Source: Planctomycetota bacterium (lineage in GTDB: Bacteria > Planctomycetota > UBA1135 > GCA-002686595). Taken from it: DNA of 64,000 nt. Both the position numbers and the translations under genes were made by a program. Where the stretch lies: positions 62,001-126,000 of the forward strand of contig JAKLKU010000004.1 of assembly GCA_023150475.1 (NCBI GenBank), given 5' to 3'. Below, piece after piece: positions 40,858-49,219 of this stretch. Numbering within the stretch: position 1 is the first letter of the stretch; each line of letters begins with the position of its first letter. The notes beneath the pieces are model-generated. The model was given only the letters and a program-made list of their open reading frames with translations. It did no database searches and had not been told where the DNA came from.

Positions 40858-42233
40858 CCGAGAGACGCGCGTCCCTCGCCGTTCGCCTCACCGCACTCTT
40901 CGCGGCGGGCACGCTCCTGATCGTCATCGGGAACGCCGTCTTCACGCTCCTCTTCCTGAAGGACTCGATCGAGAAGGAGCTCGAGGAGATCCTCGATCGC
41001 GAAACGACGGAAGTCGACTTCGGCATCGAGGACTCGACGCGCACCAAGGATGCGTTCGAGGAGTTGTTCCTCAAACGCCTCGCGGGACGCGGCGATCTCG
41101 AACTCGCGTGGCGCCTCTGGAACGGCGACGACGGGACCGAAGTCTCGACGAGTGGCCGGGCGTTGCTCTTCGAAACGGCGAAGCCGCCGGCGACGCCAAC
41201 GAACGAGATCGGCCGATCCGGCGAGCTCCGTTGGCGGACGACGAAGCTGAGGACCGGATACGTGCTGACGGTGATCGTCGACGGCGCGTCGCGTTTCAAG
41301 CTGCTCGGTGAATACGAGAGGCTCGCGCTCAAGCGCACGGTGTTCAGCGTCGGCTTCGCCGCGTTGATCTCTTGGCTCTTCATGCGCCGTGTCTCGGGCT
41401 ACCTGCAAGGCGTCGCGGACAACTTGCGCGCGGAATCGACCGGCCTGCCACAGCTCGCGTTCGCGAATTCGCCGCGCGAGATCGCCGCGATCGCCGACGC
41501 ACTGCGCGAGCGGCTCGACCGCGTGCGCAAGGCGTCCGAACAGGCACAGCTCTTCACCGCAAGCCTCGCCCACGAACTGCGCTCCCCGATCCAGAACCTC
41601 GTCGGCGAGACCGAAGTCGCCTTGATCGCGCCGCGCGACGCCGCGACGTACCGCGCGGTGCTCCAGAGCAACCTGCACGAGCTGCGCGAGCTCGGCGACG
41701 CCGTCGACAACCTGATGACGATCTGCGCCCAGCGCGGAACGGACTCGAAGATCCTCCGCGAGGAGTTCGACCTCGGCGACGAAGCCGAGATTCGGATCGC
41801 GCGCGAGCGCAGCCGAGGGCGACTGCTCGACGTCGGCCTCGACATCCATCGCAGCGGCGACACGCGGATCGTCGGCGACCGCGAGGCGTTGATGCGTGCC
41901 CTGCGCAACCTTGCGGGCAATGCGATCGACTTCAGTCCACCGGGAACCACCGTCGAGGTGCACATCGCCGGCGAGCAGGACCAGATCCGTATCCGCGTCG
42001 ACGATTCGGGCCCGGGCGTGCCCGCCGATATTCGCGATCGGATCTTCGAACCGTTCTTCAGCGGGCCGGCGAAGCGCGGCGGCCGCGTCGGCTACGGCCT
42101 CGGACTCGCGATCGCGCGCACCGCGGTCGTCGCACAAGGCGGTTCGATCGAAGTCGTCGACAACCCGGGAGGCGGCGCGAGTTTTCGCATCGAGCTCCCT
42201 CGTCGCCCCGCGCGTCCGAACGCAGTGACTTGA
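40854..42233 (+). CDS. membrane sensor histidine kinase
   Basis: The GTG at 40854 overlaps the regulator stop; the product has 459 residues. One helix near the N-terminus (LTALFAAGTLLIVIGNAVFTLLFL) and another near residue 165 (TVFSVGFAALISWLFM) enclose a periplasmic sensor of about 130 residues. A HAMP-like segment leads to the dimerisation helix with His240 in LAHELRSPIQN. The ATPase domain has N (LRNLAGNAIDFS), G1 (DDSGPGVP), F and G2 (GYGLGLAIAR) boxes. It should phosphorylate the regulator at 40177. The ligand is unknown. Confidence 0.95.
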   Translation: MTERRASLAVRLTALFAAGTLLIVIGNAVFTLLFLKDSIEKELEEILDRETTEVDFGIEDSTRTKDAFEELFLKRLAGRGDLELAWRLWNGDDGTEVSTSGRALLFETAKPPATPTNEIGRSGELRWRTTKLRTGYVLTVIVDGASRFKLLGEYERLALKRTVFSVGFAALISWLFMRRVSGYLQGVADNLRAESTGLPQLAFANSPREIAAIADALRERLDRVRKASEQAQLFTASLAHELRSPIQNLVGETEVALIAPRDAATYRAVLQSNLHELRELGDAVDNLMTICAQRGTDSKILREEFDLGDEAEIRIARERSRGRLLDVGLDIHRSGDTRIVGDREALMRALRNLAGNAIDFSPPGTTVEVHIAGEQDQIRIRVDDSGPGVPADIRDRIFEPFFSGPAKRGGRVGYGLGLAIARTAVVAQGGSIEVVDNPGGGASFRIELPRRPARPNAVT

Positions 42234-42285
42234 TGCGCGGAGCGCGTTCGATCCGCGCTCGTTCGGCGCGTAGGATGGGCGCCGC

Positions 42286-43056
42286 ATGCCGATCCTGCCC
42301 GCCGAGTTCGCGACGACGGTGCGCCAGCGCCTCGATCGACCGCTCGAGCTCTCGCTCGTCGCGCCCGTCTACGAGGAGGAAGGCAATCTCGAGCGTCTGC
42401 ACGCGAGGATCTGCGAGATCTTCGGGACGAAGCGCGACTGGGAGCTCGTCCTGGTCGACGACGGCAGCAAGGACCGTTCGCCCGAGTTGATCCGCGAGCT
42501 CGCTCGCCGCGACAGCCGCGTCTTCGGCGTGTTCTTCTCGCGCAACTGCGGTCAAACGGCGGCGACCGCCGCGGGAATCCAGTTCGCGCGCGGGCGACTG
42601 ATCGCGACGCTCGACGCCGACATGCAGAACGATCCCGTCGACTTGCCGACGATGATCGCGAAGCTCGACACCAACGACGCCGTCGTCGGCTTTCGTCTGA
42701 AGCGACGCGACAACTTCGTCCGCCGCGCGAGCTCCAAGATCGCCAACTCGATCCGCAATCGCATCTCCGGCGACACGATCCGGGACACCGGGTGCTCGCT
42801 CAAGGTCTTCCGCGCCGAAGCGATCCGTGCCGTGCCGCTCTTCGAAGGCATGCACCGGTTCCTGCCGACGCTGCTGCGCTATCACGGCTTCAAAGTGATC
42901 GAACACCCGGTGTCGCACCACCCGCGGACCGCCGGGAAGAGCAAGTACGGCGTGCTCAATCGCGCGTGGCGGGCGTTCAAGGACCTGCTCGCCGTGCGCT
43001 GGATGCGTTCGCGCTTGATCCGTTGGCCGATCGCGGAGGTCACGCGTGGGGAGTGA
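42286..43056 (+). CDS. family 2 glycosyltransferase, polyprenyl-phosphate sugar type
   Basis: The 256-residue protein has the GT-A fold of DPM1/ArnC-like enzymes: SLVAPVYEEEGNLERL, VLVDDGSKDRS, FFSRNCGQTAATAAGI and the metal-binding ATLDADMQNDP. These enzymes move a sugar from a nucleotide to a polyprenyl phosphate carrier. No C-terminal membrane helices are present, unlike GtrB forms. It overlaps the LABN-domain gene by 11 bases, a frequent pairing for lipid-linked sugar attachment to the envelope. The sugar is not predictable. Confidence 0.88.
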   Translation: MPILPAEFATTVRQRLDRPLELSLVAPVYEEEGNLERLHARICEIFGTKRDWELVLVDDGSKDRSPELIRELARRDSRVFGVFFSRNCGQTAATAAGIQFARGRLIATLDADMQNDPVDLPTMIAKLDTNDAVVGFRLKRRDNFVRRASSKIANSIRNRISGDTIRDTGCSLKVFRAEAIRAVPLFEGMHRFLPTLLRYHGFKVIEHPVSHHPRTAGKSKYGVLNRAWRAFKDLLAVRWMRSRLIRWPIAEVTRGE

Positions 43057-43663
43057 GCGCGGCGTGCGGCCCGTTTGGGTGCTGCTCGTCTGCCTGATCG
43101 TCGCCACGGTCGGCGCGCGCCTCTTCGCGCAGGCTCGCCAAGCGCACGCCGCCGAGCCCGCCGCGGCGACGGTGGCCGTGCCGGCTCCAGTCGACTGGAA
43201 CGGCCGCATCGACCTCCAGCAGCGGCTGAAGGACGTCGAGGTCGAACGCACCGACGCGGGCGACTTCGTGACGCTGCGCACGCCCGACGGCGACGAACGC
43301 GTCAGCGCCGAGGAGTTCCTCGACCGGCTCTGGGGCGCGCAACAGGACGTCGCGAGCCACGGGTGGTTCTATCGCGTGCTCAACATCACGACGCCGCTCG
43401 GCGTGGCGTGGGTGGTGCTCGGCTTCGCGGGCCAAGCGCTCTTCACCGGTCGCATGCTGCTCCAGTGGTGGGCGAGCGAGAAACAGAAGCGCTCGATCGT
43501 GCCGGAGAGTTTCTGGTGGGCGAGCCTCTTCGGCGGCCTGATGCTGCTCGTCTACTTCGTCTGGCGCAAGGACGTCGTCGGCGTGATTGGCCAGTCGACC
43601 GGCGCGTTCGTCTACGCGCGCAACTTGGTCTTGATCCACCGTCATCGCGGCGCGGCGGCGTGA
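43046..43663 (+). CDS. lipid A biosynthesis N-terminal (LABN) domain membrane protein
   Basis: GTG 43046 has GGAGGT five bases upstream; the product has 205 residues. One helix at the N-terminus is followed by a soluble stretch of about 90 residues. Then comes the LABN domain of three helices with GQALFTGRMLLQWWASEKQKRSIVPESFWWASL, ending VYARNLVLI. The domain occurs beside GT2 enzymes and ArnT-like transferases and is thought to take part in flipping or using lipid-linked sugars. The soluble insert between anchor and domain is longer than in the minimal family. Confidence 0.88.
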   Translation: MGSERGVRPVWVLLVCLIVATVGARLFAQARQAHAAEPAAATVAVPAPVDWNGRIDLQQRLKDVEVERTDAGDFVTLRTPDGDERVSAEEFLDRLWGAQQDVASHGWFYRVLNITTPLGVAWVVLGFAGQALFTGRMLLQWWASEKQKRSIVPESFWWASLFGGLMLLVYFVWRKDVVGVIGQSTGAFVYARNLVLIHRHRGAAA

Positions 43664-43710
43664 CGCCGCGAGCGGTTGCGACGTCCTTCGGCGTCGCTAG
43701 TCTCGGGGGC

Positions 43711-44892
43711 ATGAAGCTGCGTATCGTCGTCACTGCTCTCGCGCTCGCATTCTTCGCCGCTGCCTGCAAGACGAAGCCCGACTACGGACGTCCGCTGCCG
43801 CCGGGCGCGCCGGCGTTGATCGAATTGAAGCCCGGCGAGCGGCGGCCGGACTTCGCGCGCGAGTTCGCGAATCGCGACGAGCTGATCCCCGCGGTCGAAC
43901 GTTCGCTCGCGTGGACTCGCTCGAAACACGCGGCGCAGTTCTTCCCGAAGGAAGGCATCACGCTCGAGCGCGCGATCGCGAGCCTCGAACGTTTCCGCGA
44001 AGTCCTCGAGCACGCCGCGACGGAACAGGAGTTCCGTGCGCTGATCGACGAGGAGTTCACGATCTACAAGAGCGCCGGTTGGGACGCGAAGGGCGGCGGC
44101 GTGCTCTACACCGCCTACTGCACGCCGATCTTGAAGGGTTCGCGTTCGCAACAGCCTGGATACGGCCACCCGCTCTACGCGTTGCCGCCCGACTTGGTGA
44201 AGGGCAAGGACGGCGAGATCCTCGGCCGCAAGCTCGCCGACGGTTCGCTCGAGCCCTATCCGACGCGTGAAGCGATCGAAGCCAATCACGTGCTCGACGG
44301 CCGCGACTTGGAGCTCGCCTGGCTCGCCGATCCGCTCGACGCGTACATCGCACACGTCAATGGCTCGGCGATCGTCGAGCTCCCCGACGGCGAGCAGATC
44401 AAGCTCGGCTACGCCGGCAAGAACGGACACGAGTACACGTCGCTCGGCGGCGAACTCGTGAAGGGCAAGGAACTGAAGGCCGACGAAGTCTCGCTCCAGA
44501 AGATCCGCGAGTGGGGCAAACAGAATCCGGCGAAGCTCGAGCGCTACATGGCGCGCAACGCGTCGTACGTGTTCTTCACGCCGATCGAAGGCAATCCGCG
44601 CGGCTGCCTCAACTTCGAAGTGACGCCGCGGCGGTCGATCGCGACCGACAAGGAGCTCTTCCCGCGCGCCGCGCTCTGTTTCGTCGAGTCGAAGCCGAAG
44701 CAATCGCCCGCGTGGTCGGCGTTCACGCTCGACCAAGATCGCGGCGGCGCGATCCGCACCGCGGGCCGCGCGGACATCTACCTCGGCATCGGGCCGGACG
44801 CGGAGCGCGAGGCCGGACGCACGCGCGTCGAAGGTCAGCTCTACTACTTCTTCTTGAAACCCGAAGCGCTCGCGCGCCGACCGCAACCCTGA
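43711..44892 (+). CDS. mltA: membrane-bound lytic transglycosylase MltA, lipoprotein
   Basis: The 393-residue protein cleaves peptidoglycan between MurNAc and GlcNAc, forming 1,6-anhydro ends. A lipoprotein signal ends in FAAAC. MltA-domain landmarks are YTAYCTPILKGS, GYGHPLYALPPDL and YAGKNGHEYTSLG. MARNASYVFF leads to the C-terminal 3D domain with DRGGAIRTAGRADIYLG, whose Asp residues include the catalytic acid. The family IQGSG turn is altered to HVNGSA. It heads a short same-strand series with the genes at 44904 and 45247. Confidence 0.92.
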   Translation: MKLRIVVTALALAFFAAACKTKPDYGRPLPPGAPALIELKPGERRPDFAREFANRDELIPAVERSLAWTRSKHAAQFFPKEGITLERAIASLERFREVLEHAATEQEFRALIDEEFTIYKSAGWDAKGGGVLYTAYCTPILKGSRSQQPGYGHPLYALPPDLVKGKDGEILGRKLADGSLEPYPTREAIEANHVLDGRDLELAWLADPLDAYIAHVNGSAIVELPDGEQIKLGYAGKNGHEYTSLGGELVKGKELKADEVSLQKIREWGKQNPAKLERYMARNASYVFFTPIEGNPRGCLNFEVTPRRSIATDKELFPRAALCFVESKPKQSPAWSAFTLDQDRGGAIRTAGRADIYLGIGPDAEREAGRTRVEGQLYYFFLKPEALARRPQP

Positions 44893-44903
44893 GGAGTCCC
44901 GCC

Positions 44904-45245
44904 ATGTCCGAGCCGGTCGCCGTCATCGCCGTCTATCGCTTCAAGAGCTCGACGGACGAAGCCGCGATCCGCGCGTTGCTCGTCGAACACCGAGCGACGC
45001 TGGAGTCCGAGGGGCTCGTGACCGACCGCAAGCCGTGGGTGTTCCAGAGCTTCACCGATCCGCTCGAGATCGTGGAAGTCTTCGAGTGGAAGGACGAAGC
45101 CGCGGGCCGCAGCGTCGAAAAGCACCCGCGCGTGCTCGCCGTGTGGCAGAAGTTCGCGGCGCTGTGCGACAAGGTCGGATTGTCGCTCGCCAAGACCGCC
45201 GAGGCCGCTGCGCCGTTCGCGCACTTCAAGAGTTGGAGGCTTTGA
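44904..45245 (+). CDS. dimeric alpha/beta-barrel (ABM-like) small protein
   Basis: GAGGAG overlapping the end of mltA serves as the ribosome site for ATG 44904, so it is probably cotranslated. The 113-residue protein begins with a beta strand VAVIAVYRFKSS, then a helix with DEAAIRALLVEHRATL. A later strand, EIVEVFEWKDEAAG, is followed by a helix with HPRVLAVWQKFAALCD. This matches ferredoxin-like dimeric barrels such as antibiotic biosynthesis monooxygenase-type proteins. The fold is inferred; the substrate is unknown. Confidence 0.7.
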   Translation: MSEPVAVIAVYRFKSSTDEAAIRALLVEHRATLESEGLVTDRKPWVFQSFTDPLEIVEVFEWKDEAAGRSVEKHPRVLAVWQKFAALCDKVGLSLAKTAEAAAPFAHFKSWRL

Positions 45246-45246
45246 G

Positions 45247-46011
45247 ATGAGATTCGCGATTCGCGCTCTCTGGCTCGCGTCGATCGCCGCTCTGGCGCTC
45301 GGCGCGGGGTGTCGCCAGACCACTCGGCACGAACACACCGCGCCGGCTCACGCGCCTCGAGCCGAGCAACACGCTGCGCCTCACGCCTCGTCGGAGCAGG
45401 CGCCCGCGGCAGTCGCCGAGCGCAATCGCGACCGCCACGGACCGCCGACGGTCGACAACTACGTCCGTTCGCTCGAAAGCGCCGCGCGTGTCGCCGACCT
45501 CGACGTGCCGACCGTGCTCGAGAAACTCGCGCTCGCGCCCGACGCGACCGTCGCCGACGTCGGCTGCGGCCCCGGCGTCTTCTCGCGCGCCTTCGCGAAG
45601 GCGCTGCCGCACGGGCTCGTCTACGCCGTCGACGTCGAGCCCCGGCAACTCGATCGCTTGCGCGAGCACTTGATCGAGGAACGGCTCGAGAACGTCGTCC
45701 CGGTGCTCGCGTCGTATTCGACTCCGCACCTGCCGCTCGGCTCGTGCGACGTGATCTTCATCGCGGACACGTATCACCACTTCGACGATCGGGTGAGCTA
45801 CGTGCGCTCGCTCGCCCGCTTCCTCGAGCCCGGCGGTCGCCTCGCGATCCTCGAGTACAAGCCGGGCCCGCTGCCGGTCGGCCCGCCGCCGGACCACAAA
45901 CTGAAGCCGGGCGAACTCGAGCACGAGCTCACCGCCGCCGGCTACGAACGCGTCGCCAAGTACGACACGCACGCGAACCACGACTTCGAGGTTTGGCGGG
46001 TGCGCCCCTGA
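45247..46011 (+). CDS. lipoprotein-signal class I methyltransferase
   Basis: A lipoprotein signal (ALWLASIAALALGAGC) opens this 254-residue protein. A class I SAM-dependent methyltransferase domain follows: VADVGCGPGVFSRAF motif I, VYAVDVEP motif II, and CDVIFIADTYHHFDD then FLEPGGRLAILEYKPG. The SAM-binding residues are intact. Export of such a domain is odd because SAM is cytoplasmic. Either it works on the outer face in an unknown way or it has another ligand. GGAGG precedes the ATG, and one base separates it from the previous stop. Confidence 0.82.
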   Translation: MRFAIRALWLASIAALALGAGCRQTTRHEHTAPAHAPRAEQHAAPHASSEQAPAAVAERNRDRHGPPTVDNYVRSLESAARVADLDVPTVLEKLALAPDATVADVGCGPGVFSRAFAKALPHGLVYAVDVEPRQLDRLREHLIEERLENVVPVLASYSTPHLPLGSCDVIFIADTYHHFDDRVSYVRSLARFLEPGGRLAILEYKPGPLPVGPPPDHKLKPGELEHELTAAGYERVAKYDTHANHDFEVWRVRP

Positions 46012-46054
46012 ACGGGTGCGGATAGCATCGTCGGCCCTCGCCGCGAGCGCACCG

Positions 46055-46291
46055 ATGGCCACCTACGAAGTCACGAGTTACTCCGTCCAAGAAGTCGAAG
46101 GCGACGATCAGATCGCCGTGGTCATCCACGCGTCCGACGGCAACAAATGGGAGTACGGCATCCCGTTCAGCCGTACGTCGGGACGTTATCAGTTCCCCGA
46201 GATCGACGTCCTCGAAGTCGACTTCGGCTCCGAGTTCACGACGGCGCTCGTCGAGCAGATCGAAGCGCTGATCGCGAAGCTCGTGAAGTGA
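46055..46291 (+). CDS. hypothetical small protein, 78 residues
   Basis: ATG 46055 (MATYEVTSY) is preferred over an upstream in-frame start because the sequence before it is not protein-like. The product is acidic and mostly beta (YSVQEVEGDDQIAVVIHASDG), with a C-terminal helix (TTALVEQIEALIAKLVK). No signal or membrane segment is present. I do not recognise the family. It lies between the methyltransferase lipoprotein and a convergent TPR lipoprotein whose stop is three bases away. Confidence 0.6.
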   Translation: MATYEVTSYSVQEVEGDDQIAVVIHASDGNKWEYGIPFSRTSGRYQFPEIDVLEVDFGSEFTTALVEQIEALIAKLVK

Positions 46292-46294
46292 GCT

Positions 46295-47362
46295 TCAGCG
46301 CACGTCGCCCGAGCGCGGCTCGTCGGCGCGCGCATCCGGCGCCTTGGCGGCTTCCTGGGCGCGCTCGAGCGTCTGTTTGATCGCGGCGAGACGTTCGCGG
46401 TCCTTCTCGAACGTCTTGCGCGCGGCCGCGGCGATCGTTTCGGCGGCCGAGAGCTCGCCGCGACGCCCGTGCAGCTCGATCAGGCGCAACAGCGACGGCA
46501 AGTGCGCAGGGTCGGTCTCCGCGGCACGCCGATAGTGCTGCATCGCCGCGTCGATCTCGCCGGCGTCCTCCGCGATGACACCGAGCACGAAGTGCGCACC
46601 GGTGTGCTGCGGGTCGAGCTCCGTCGCCTGCAAGAGCCACACGCGCGACGACGCGGCCGCTCCGGCGATCTTCGCGCGGCCACGGGCGTCCTGGTACATC
46701 GAACCGGCGGCGACGAGCTCGTCCACCGATCCCGGCGAGAGCTCGAACGCCTTCGTCCAACTCTCGTACGCGCACGTGTAGTCGCCCGCCGCCGCGGACG
46801 CTTCCGCGAGCACGACGTAGGTCGGCCGGCACGCGCCGGCGAGTTCGAGTCGCTTGCGGCAGGCCGAGCGCGCGGCCTCTTCGAGCCCGAGCTCGAGCCG
46901 CACACGTGCGAGCGCAAGCCACGTGTCCGGTTGGTCGGCGTGCATCTCGAGCGAACGCGCGTAGCTCAACTCCGCGGCGCGCCGGAAGCCGAGGCTCGCG
47001 AGCAGATCGCCTTGCAGCGAGAGCAGCTCGGGATCGTCCGGCCAGCGCTTCAAGCCGTCGTCGAGCATCGCTTTCGCGTCGTCGGTCTGTCCGAGCTTCC
47101 ACAACGCGCGCGCCGTTTCGCGGCAAGCTTCGTGCGCGTCACGGCCGCCGGCGAGGTAGAGCTCGTTCCAGCGTCCCGCCGCTTCGAGCCACTGCTCCTT
47201 CTTCGTCGCCGAGCGCGCGAGCTTGGCGTTGTTCTCGCCCGCGACGACGAGTCTCGGCTTGTCCGAGGCGCACGCGCCCGCCAGCGACAACACCGCGAGC
47301 AAAGCGATGCGTGCGCACGGCGCGAGGAGCGCGAATCTGCCCGGTGACCTGCTTGGCTTCAT
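46295..47362 (-). CDS. TPR lipoprotein
   Basis: The 355-residue protein has a lipoprotein signal ending LSLAGAC (Cys31). At least six TPR units follow, for example LWKLGQTDDAKAMLDDGLKRWPDD, ALARVRLELGLEEAARSAC and LGVIAEDAGEIDAAMQHYRRA. The C-terminal 40 residues form a charged helix. It is likely an envelope scaffold facing the periplasm. It is divergent from the HAD gene across 141 bases and convergent with the small gene at 46055. No partner can be named. Confidence 0.8.
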   Translation of the reverse strand: MKPSRSPGRFALLAPCARIALLAVLSLAGACASDKPRLVVAGENNAKLARSATKKEQWLEAAGRWNELYLAGGRDAHEACRETARALWKLGQTDDAKAMLDDGLKRWPDDPELLSLQGDLLASLGFRRAAELSYARSLEMHADQPDTWLALARVRLELGLEEAARSACRKRLELAGACRPTYVVLAEASAAAGDYTCAYESWTKAFELSPGSVDELVAAGSMYQDARGRAKIAGAAASSRVWLLQATELDPQHTGAHFVLGVIAEDAGEIDAAMQHYRRAAETDPAHLPSLLRLIELHGRRGELSAAETIAAAARKTFEKDRERLAAIKQTLERAQEAAKAPDARADEPRSGDVR

Positions 47363-47503
47363 GATCTCGCGCAGCGCCTGCCCGCCGACGCCGCGAAGCT
47401 GTCAGGATCTATCGTCCACGGAGGCGCTGCAACCCCTGCTTCGCTTCGATTTCGCGTCCATCACGGTTCGGTTAGCTTCTGCGTCCTCGTAAGCGTGACT
47501 GCT

Positions 47504-48202
47504 ATGGCGATCAAGGCGGTGTTCCTCGACGCGGGCGGAACCTTGCTCGCGGAGAAACTCCCGCGCGCGGCCATCTACGCGAACGTCGCGCGAGAGCTCG
47601 GCGTGTCGGCCACCGAAGCGGCGCTGCGCCCTCTGCTCTCGCGCATCGCCGGTGAAATGCCTCGAACCGCCGGCGGGGGATTCCGCTATTCGGAAGCGTG
47701 GTTTGGCGAAGTCAACGCGCGGGTCTTCGGCCGTGAATTCGGCCTGTCGGACGCGGCGGTCGCCCACGCGTGCCGGTTGCTGTTCGCCCACTTCGCCGAA
47801 CCCGCGAACTTCCGCGTGTACGACGGCGCGATCGAGCTCGTCGCGGAGCTGAAGGCGCGCGGGCTGGTCGTCGGAGTCGTGTCGAACTGGAGCGAACGGC
47901 TCGAAGGACTGCTCGTCGGCCTCGGACTGCGTCAGCACCTCGATTTGGTCGTCGTGTCCGCGGTCGAACGCTGCGAGAAGCCCGAACGCACGATCTTCGC
48001 TCGCGCACTCGCGCGCGCCGGGGCGGAACCCACGACGACGCTGCACGTCGGCAACGACGTCGAAAAGGACGCTCGCGGCGCGACCGAGGCGGGTTTGCAG
48101 ACGGTTCTCGTCGATCACCACGGCGAAATCGAACCCGGGCCCTTCCCGTGCGTTCGTGGGCTCGGTGAACTGCGCGCCTGGATCTTGGAGCGATGCCCGT
48201 GA
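47504..48202 (+). CDS. HAD-superfamily hydrolase
   Basis: ATG 47504 gives 232 residues; a GTG at 47495 is possible. Motif I reads FLDAGGTLL, with nucleophile Asp9 but Gly in place of the usual second Asp, a variation common in DAGGTL-type members. Motif II is VVGVVSNWS, the Lys is in CEKPERTIF, and motif IV is LHVGNDVEKDARGA. A helical cap lies after motif I. Phosphatase activity on a small metabolite is the family expectation, weakened by the missing Asp. It overlaps the MoxR gene by 10 bases. Confidence 0.85.
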   Translation: MAIKAVFLDAGGTLLAEKLPRAAIYANVARELGVSATEAALRPLLSRIAGEMPRTAGGGFRYSEAWFGEVNARVFGREFGLSDAAVAHACRLLFAHFAEPANFRVYDGAIELVAELKARGLVVGVVSNWSERLEGLLVGLGLRQHLDLVVVSAVERCEKPERTIFARALARAGAEPTTTLHVGNDVEKDARGATEAGLQTVLVDHHGEIEPGPFPCVRGLGELRAWILERCP

Positions 48203-49191
48203 CCGATCCCCGTGAACTGGAACGAGAACTCGCCGGCCTGCGCGATGCGCTGTCGGCGCTCGAAACGACGGTCGGCTCGACGTTCCTCGGGCAGAAGGAG
48301 CTCGTCGAAGAACTGCTCTGCGGACTGCTCGGCGGCGGCCACGTGTTGCTCGAAGGCGTGCCCGGCGTCGGCAAGACGACGTTGGTCAAGGCGCTCGCGA
48401 GTGCGCTCGAGCTCTCGTTCTCGCGCATCCAATTCACACCCGATCTGATGCCCGCCGACGTGCTCGGCACGCGCATCCTCGAAGAGGACGAACACGGGCG
48501 GCGCACGTTCCGCTTCCACCGCGGCCCGGTCTTCGCGAACGTCGTGTTGGCCGACGAGATCAACCGTGCGACGCCACGCACGCAGTCCGCGTTGCTCGAA
48601 GCGATGGCGGAAGGCCAAGTCACGGTCTTCGGCGAGCGTTTGGAGCTCGAGCAACCGTTCTTCCTCGTCGCGACGCAGAACCCGATCGAGATGGAAGGCA
48701 CGTACCCGTTGCCGGAAGCGCAGATCGATCGCTTCACGATGCAGTGCCTCGTGCGTTTGCCCGACCTCGACGGCCTCGTGCAGGTCCTGAAGCACACGAG
48801 CGAACGCGCCGCGCCGCGAACGAAGCCGGTGCTCGACCGGGCGCGGGTGCTGCGACTCGTCGAGCTCGCGCGCGCCGTGCCTGCGTCGTCCGACGTCTTG
48901 GACACGATCGCGAAGCTCGTGCTCACCACGCACCCGACTCGCCCCGGCGCGCCCGACGAGATCCGTCGTTGCGTGCGGCACGGTGCGAGCCCACGCGCCG
49001 GTCAAGCGCTCCTCTGGAGCGCCAAGGCACGAGCCCTGCTCCGCGGCCGCCTGCACGTCTCGCTCGAGGACGTCGAGCGCCTCGCCGCGCCGTGCCTGCG
49101 CCACCGTTTGGTGCTCGGCTTCGAGGGCCAAGCCGCAGGCGTCGAGCGCGACGAGCTCGTCCGCGCCGCCTGGGCCAAAGCGCGCGCCTGA
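48193..49191 (+). CDS. MoxR-family AAA+ ATPase
   Basis: The 332-residue protein has Walker A GVPGVGKTT near residue 56, Walker B VVLADEINRA, sensor 1 FLVATQNP with the typical EMEGTYPLPEAQIDRF, and a C-terminal lid. MoxR ATPases remodel or insert cofactors into partner proteins, usually with DUF58 and VWA proteins encoded next door. Here no such partner follows; the neighbours are a HAD hydrolase and NAD synthetase genes. The start overlaps the HAD gene, so the two are probably cotranslated. Confidence 0.92.
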   Translation: MPVTDPRELERELAGLRDALSALETTVGSTFLGQKELVEELLCGLLGGGHVLLEGVPGVGKTTLVKALASALELSFSRIQFTPDLMPADVLGTRILEEDEHGRRTFRFHRGPVFANVVLADEINRATPRTQSALLEAMAEGQVTVFGERLELEQPFFLVATQNPIEMEGTYPLPEAQIDRFTMQCLVRLPDLDGLVQVLKHTSERAAPRTKPVLDRARVLRLVELARAVPASSDVLDTIAKLVLTTHPTRPGAPDEIRRCVRHGASPRAGQALLWSAKARALLRGRLHVSLEDVERLAAPCLRHRLVLGFEGQAAGVERDELVRAAWAKARA

Positions 49192-49219
49192 GCGCCGAAC
49201 CGCTATCCTGGAGCGTTCC

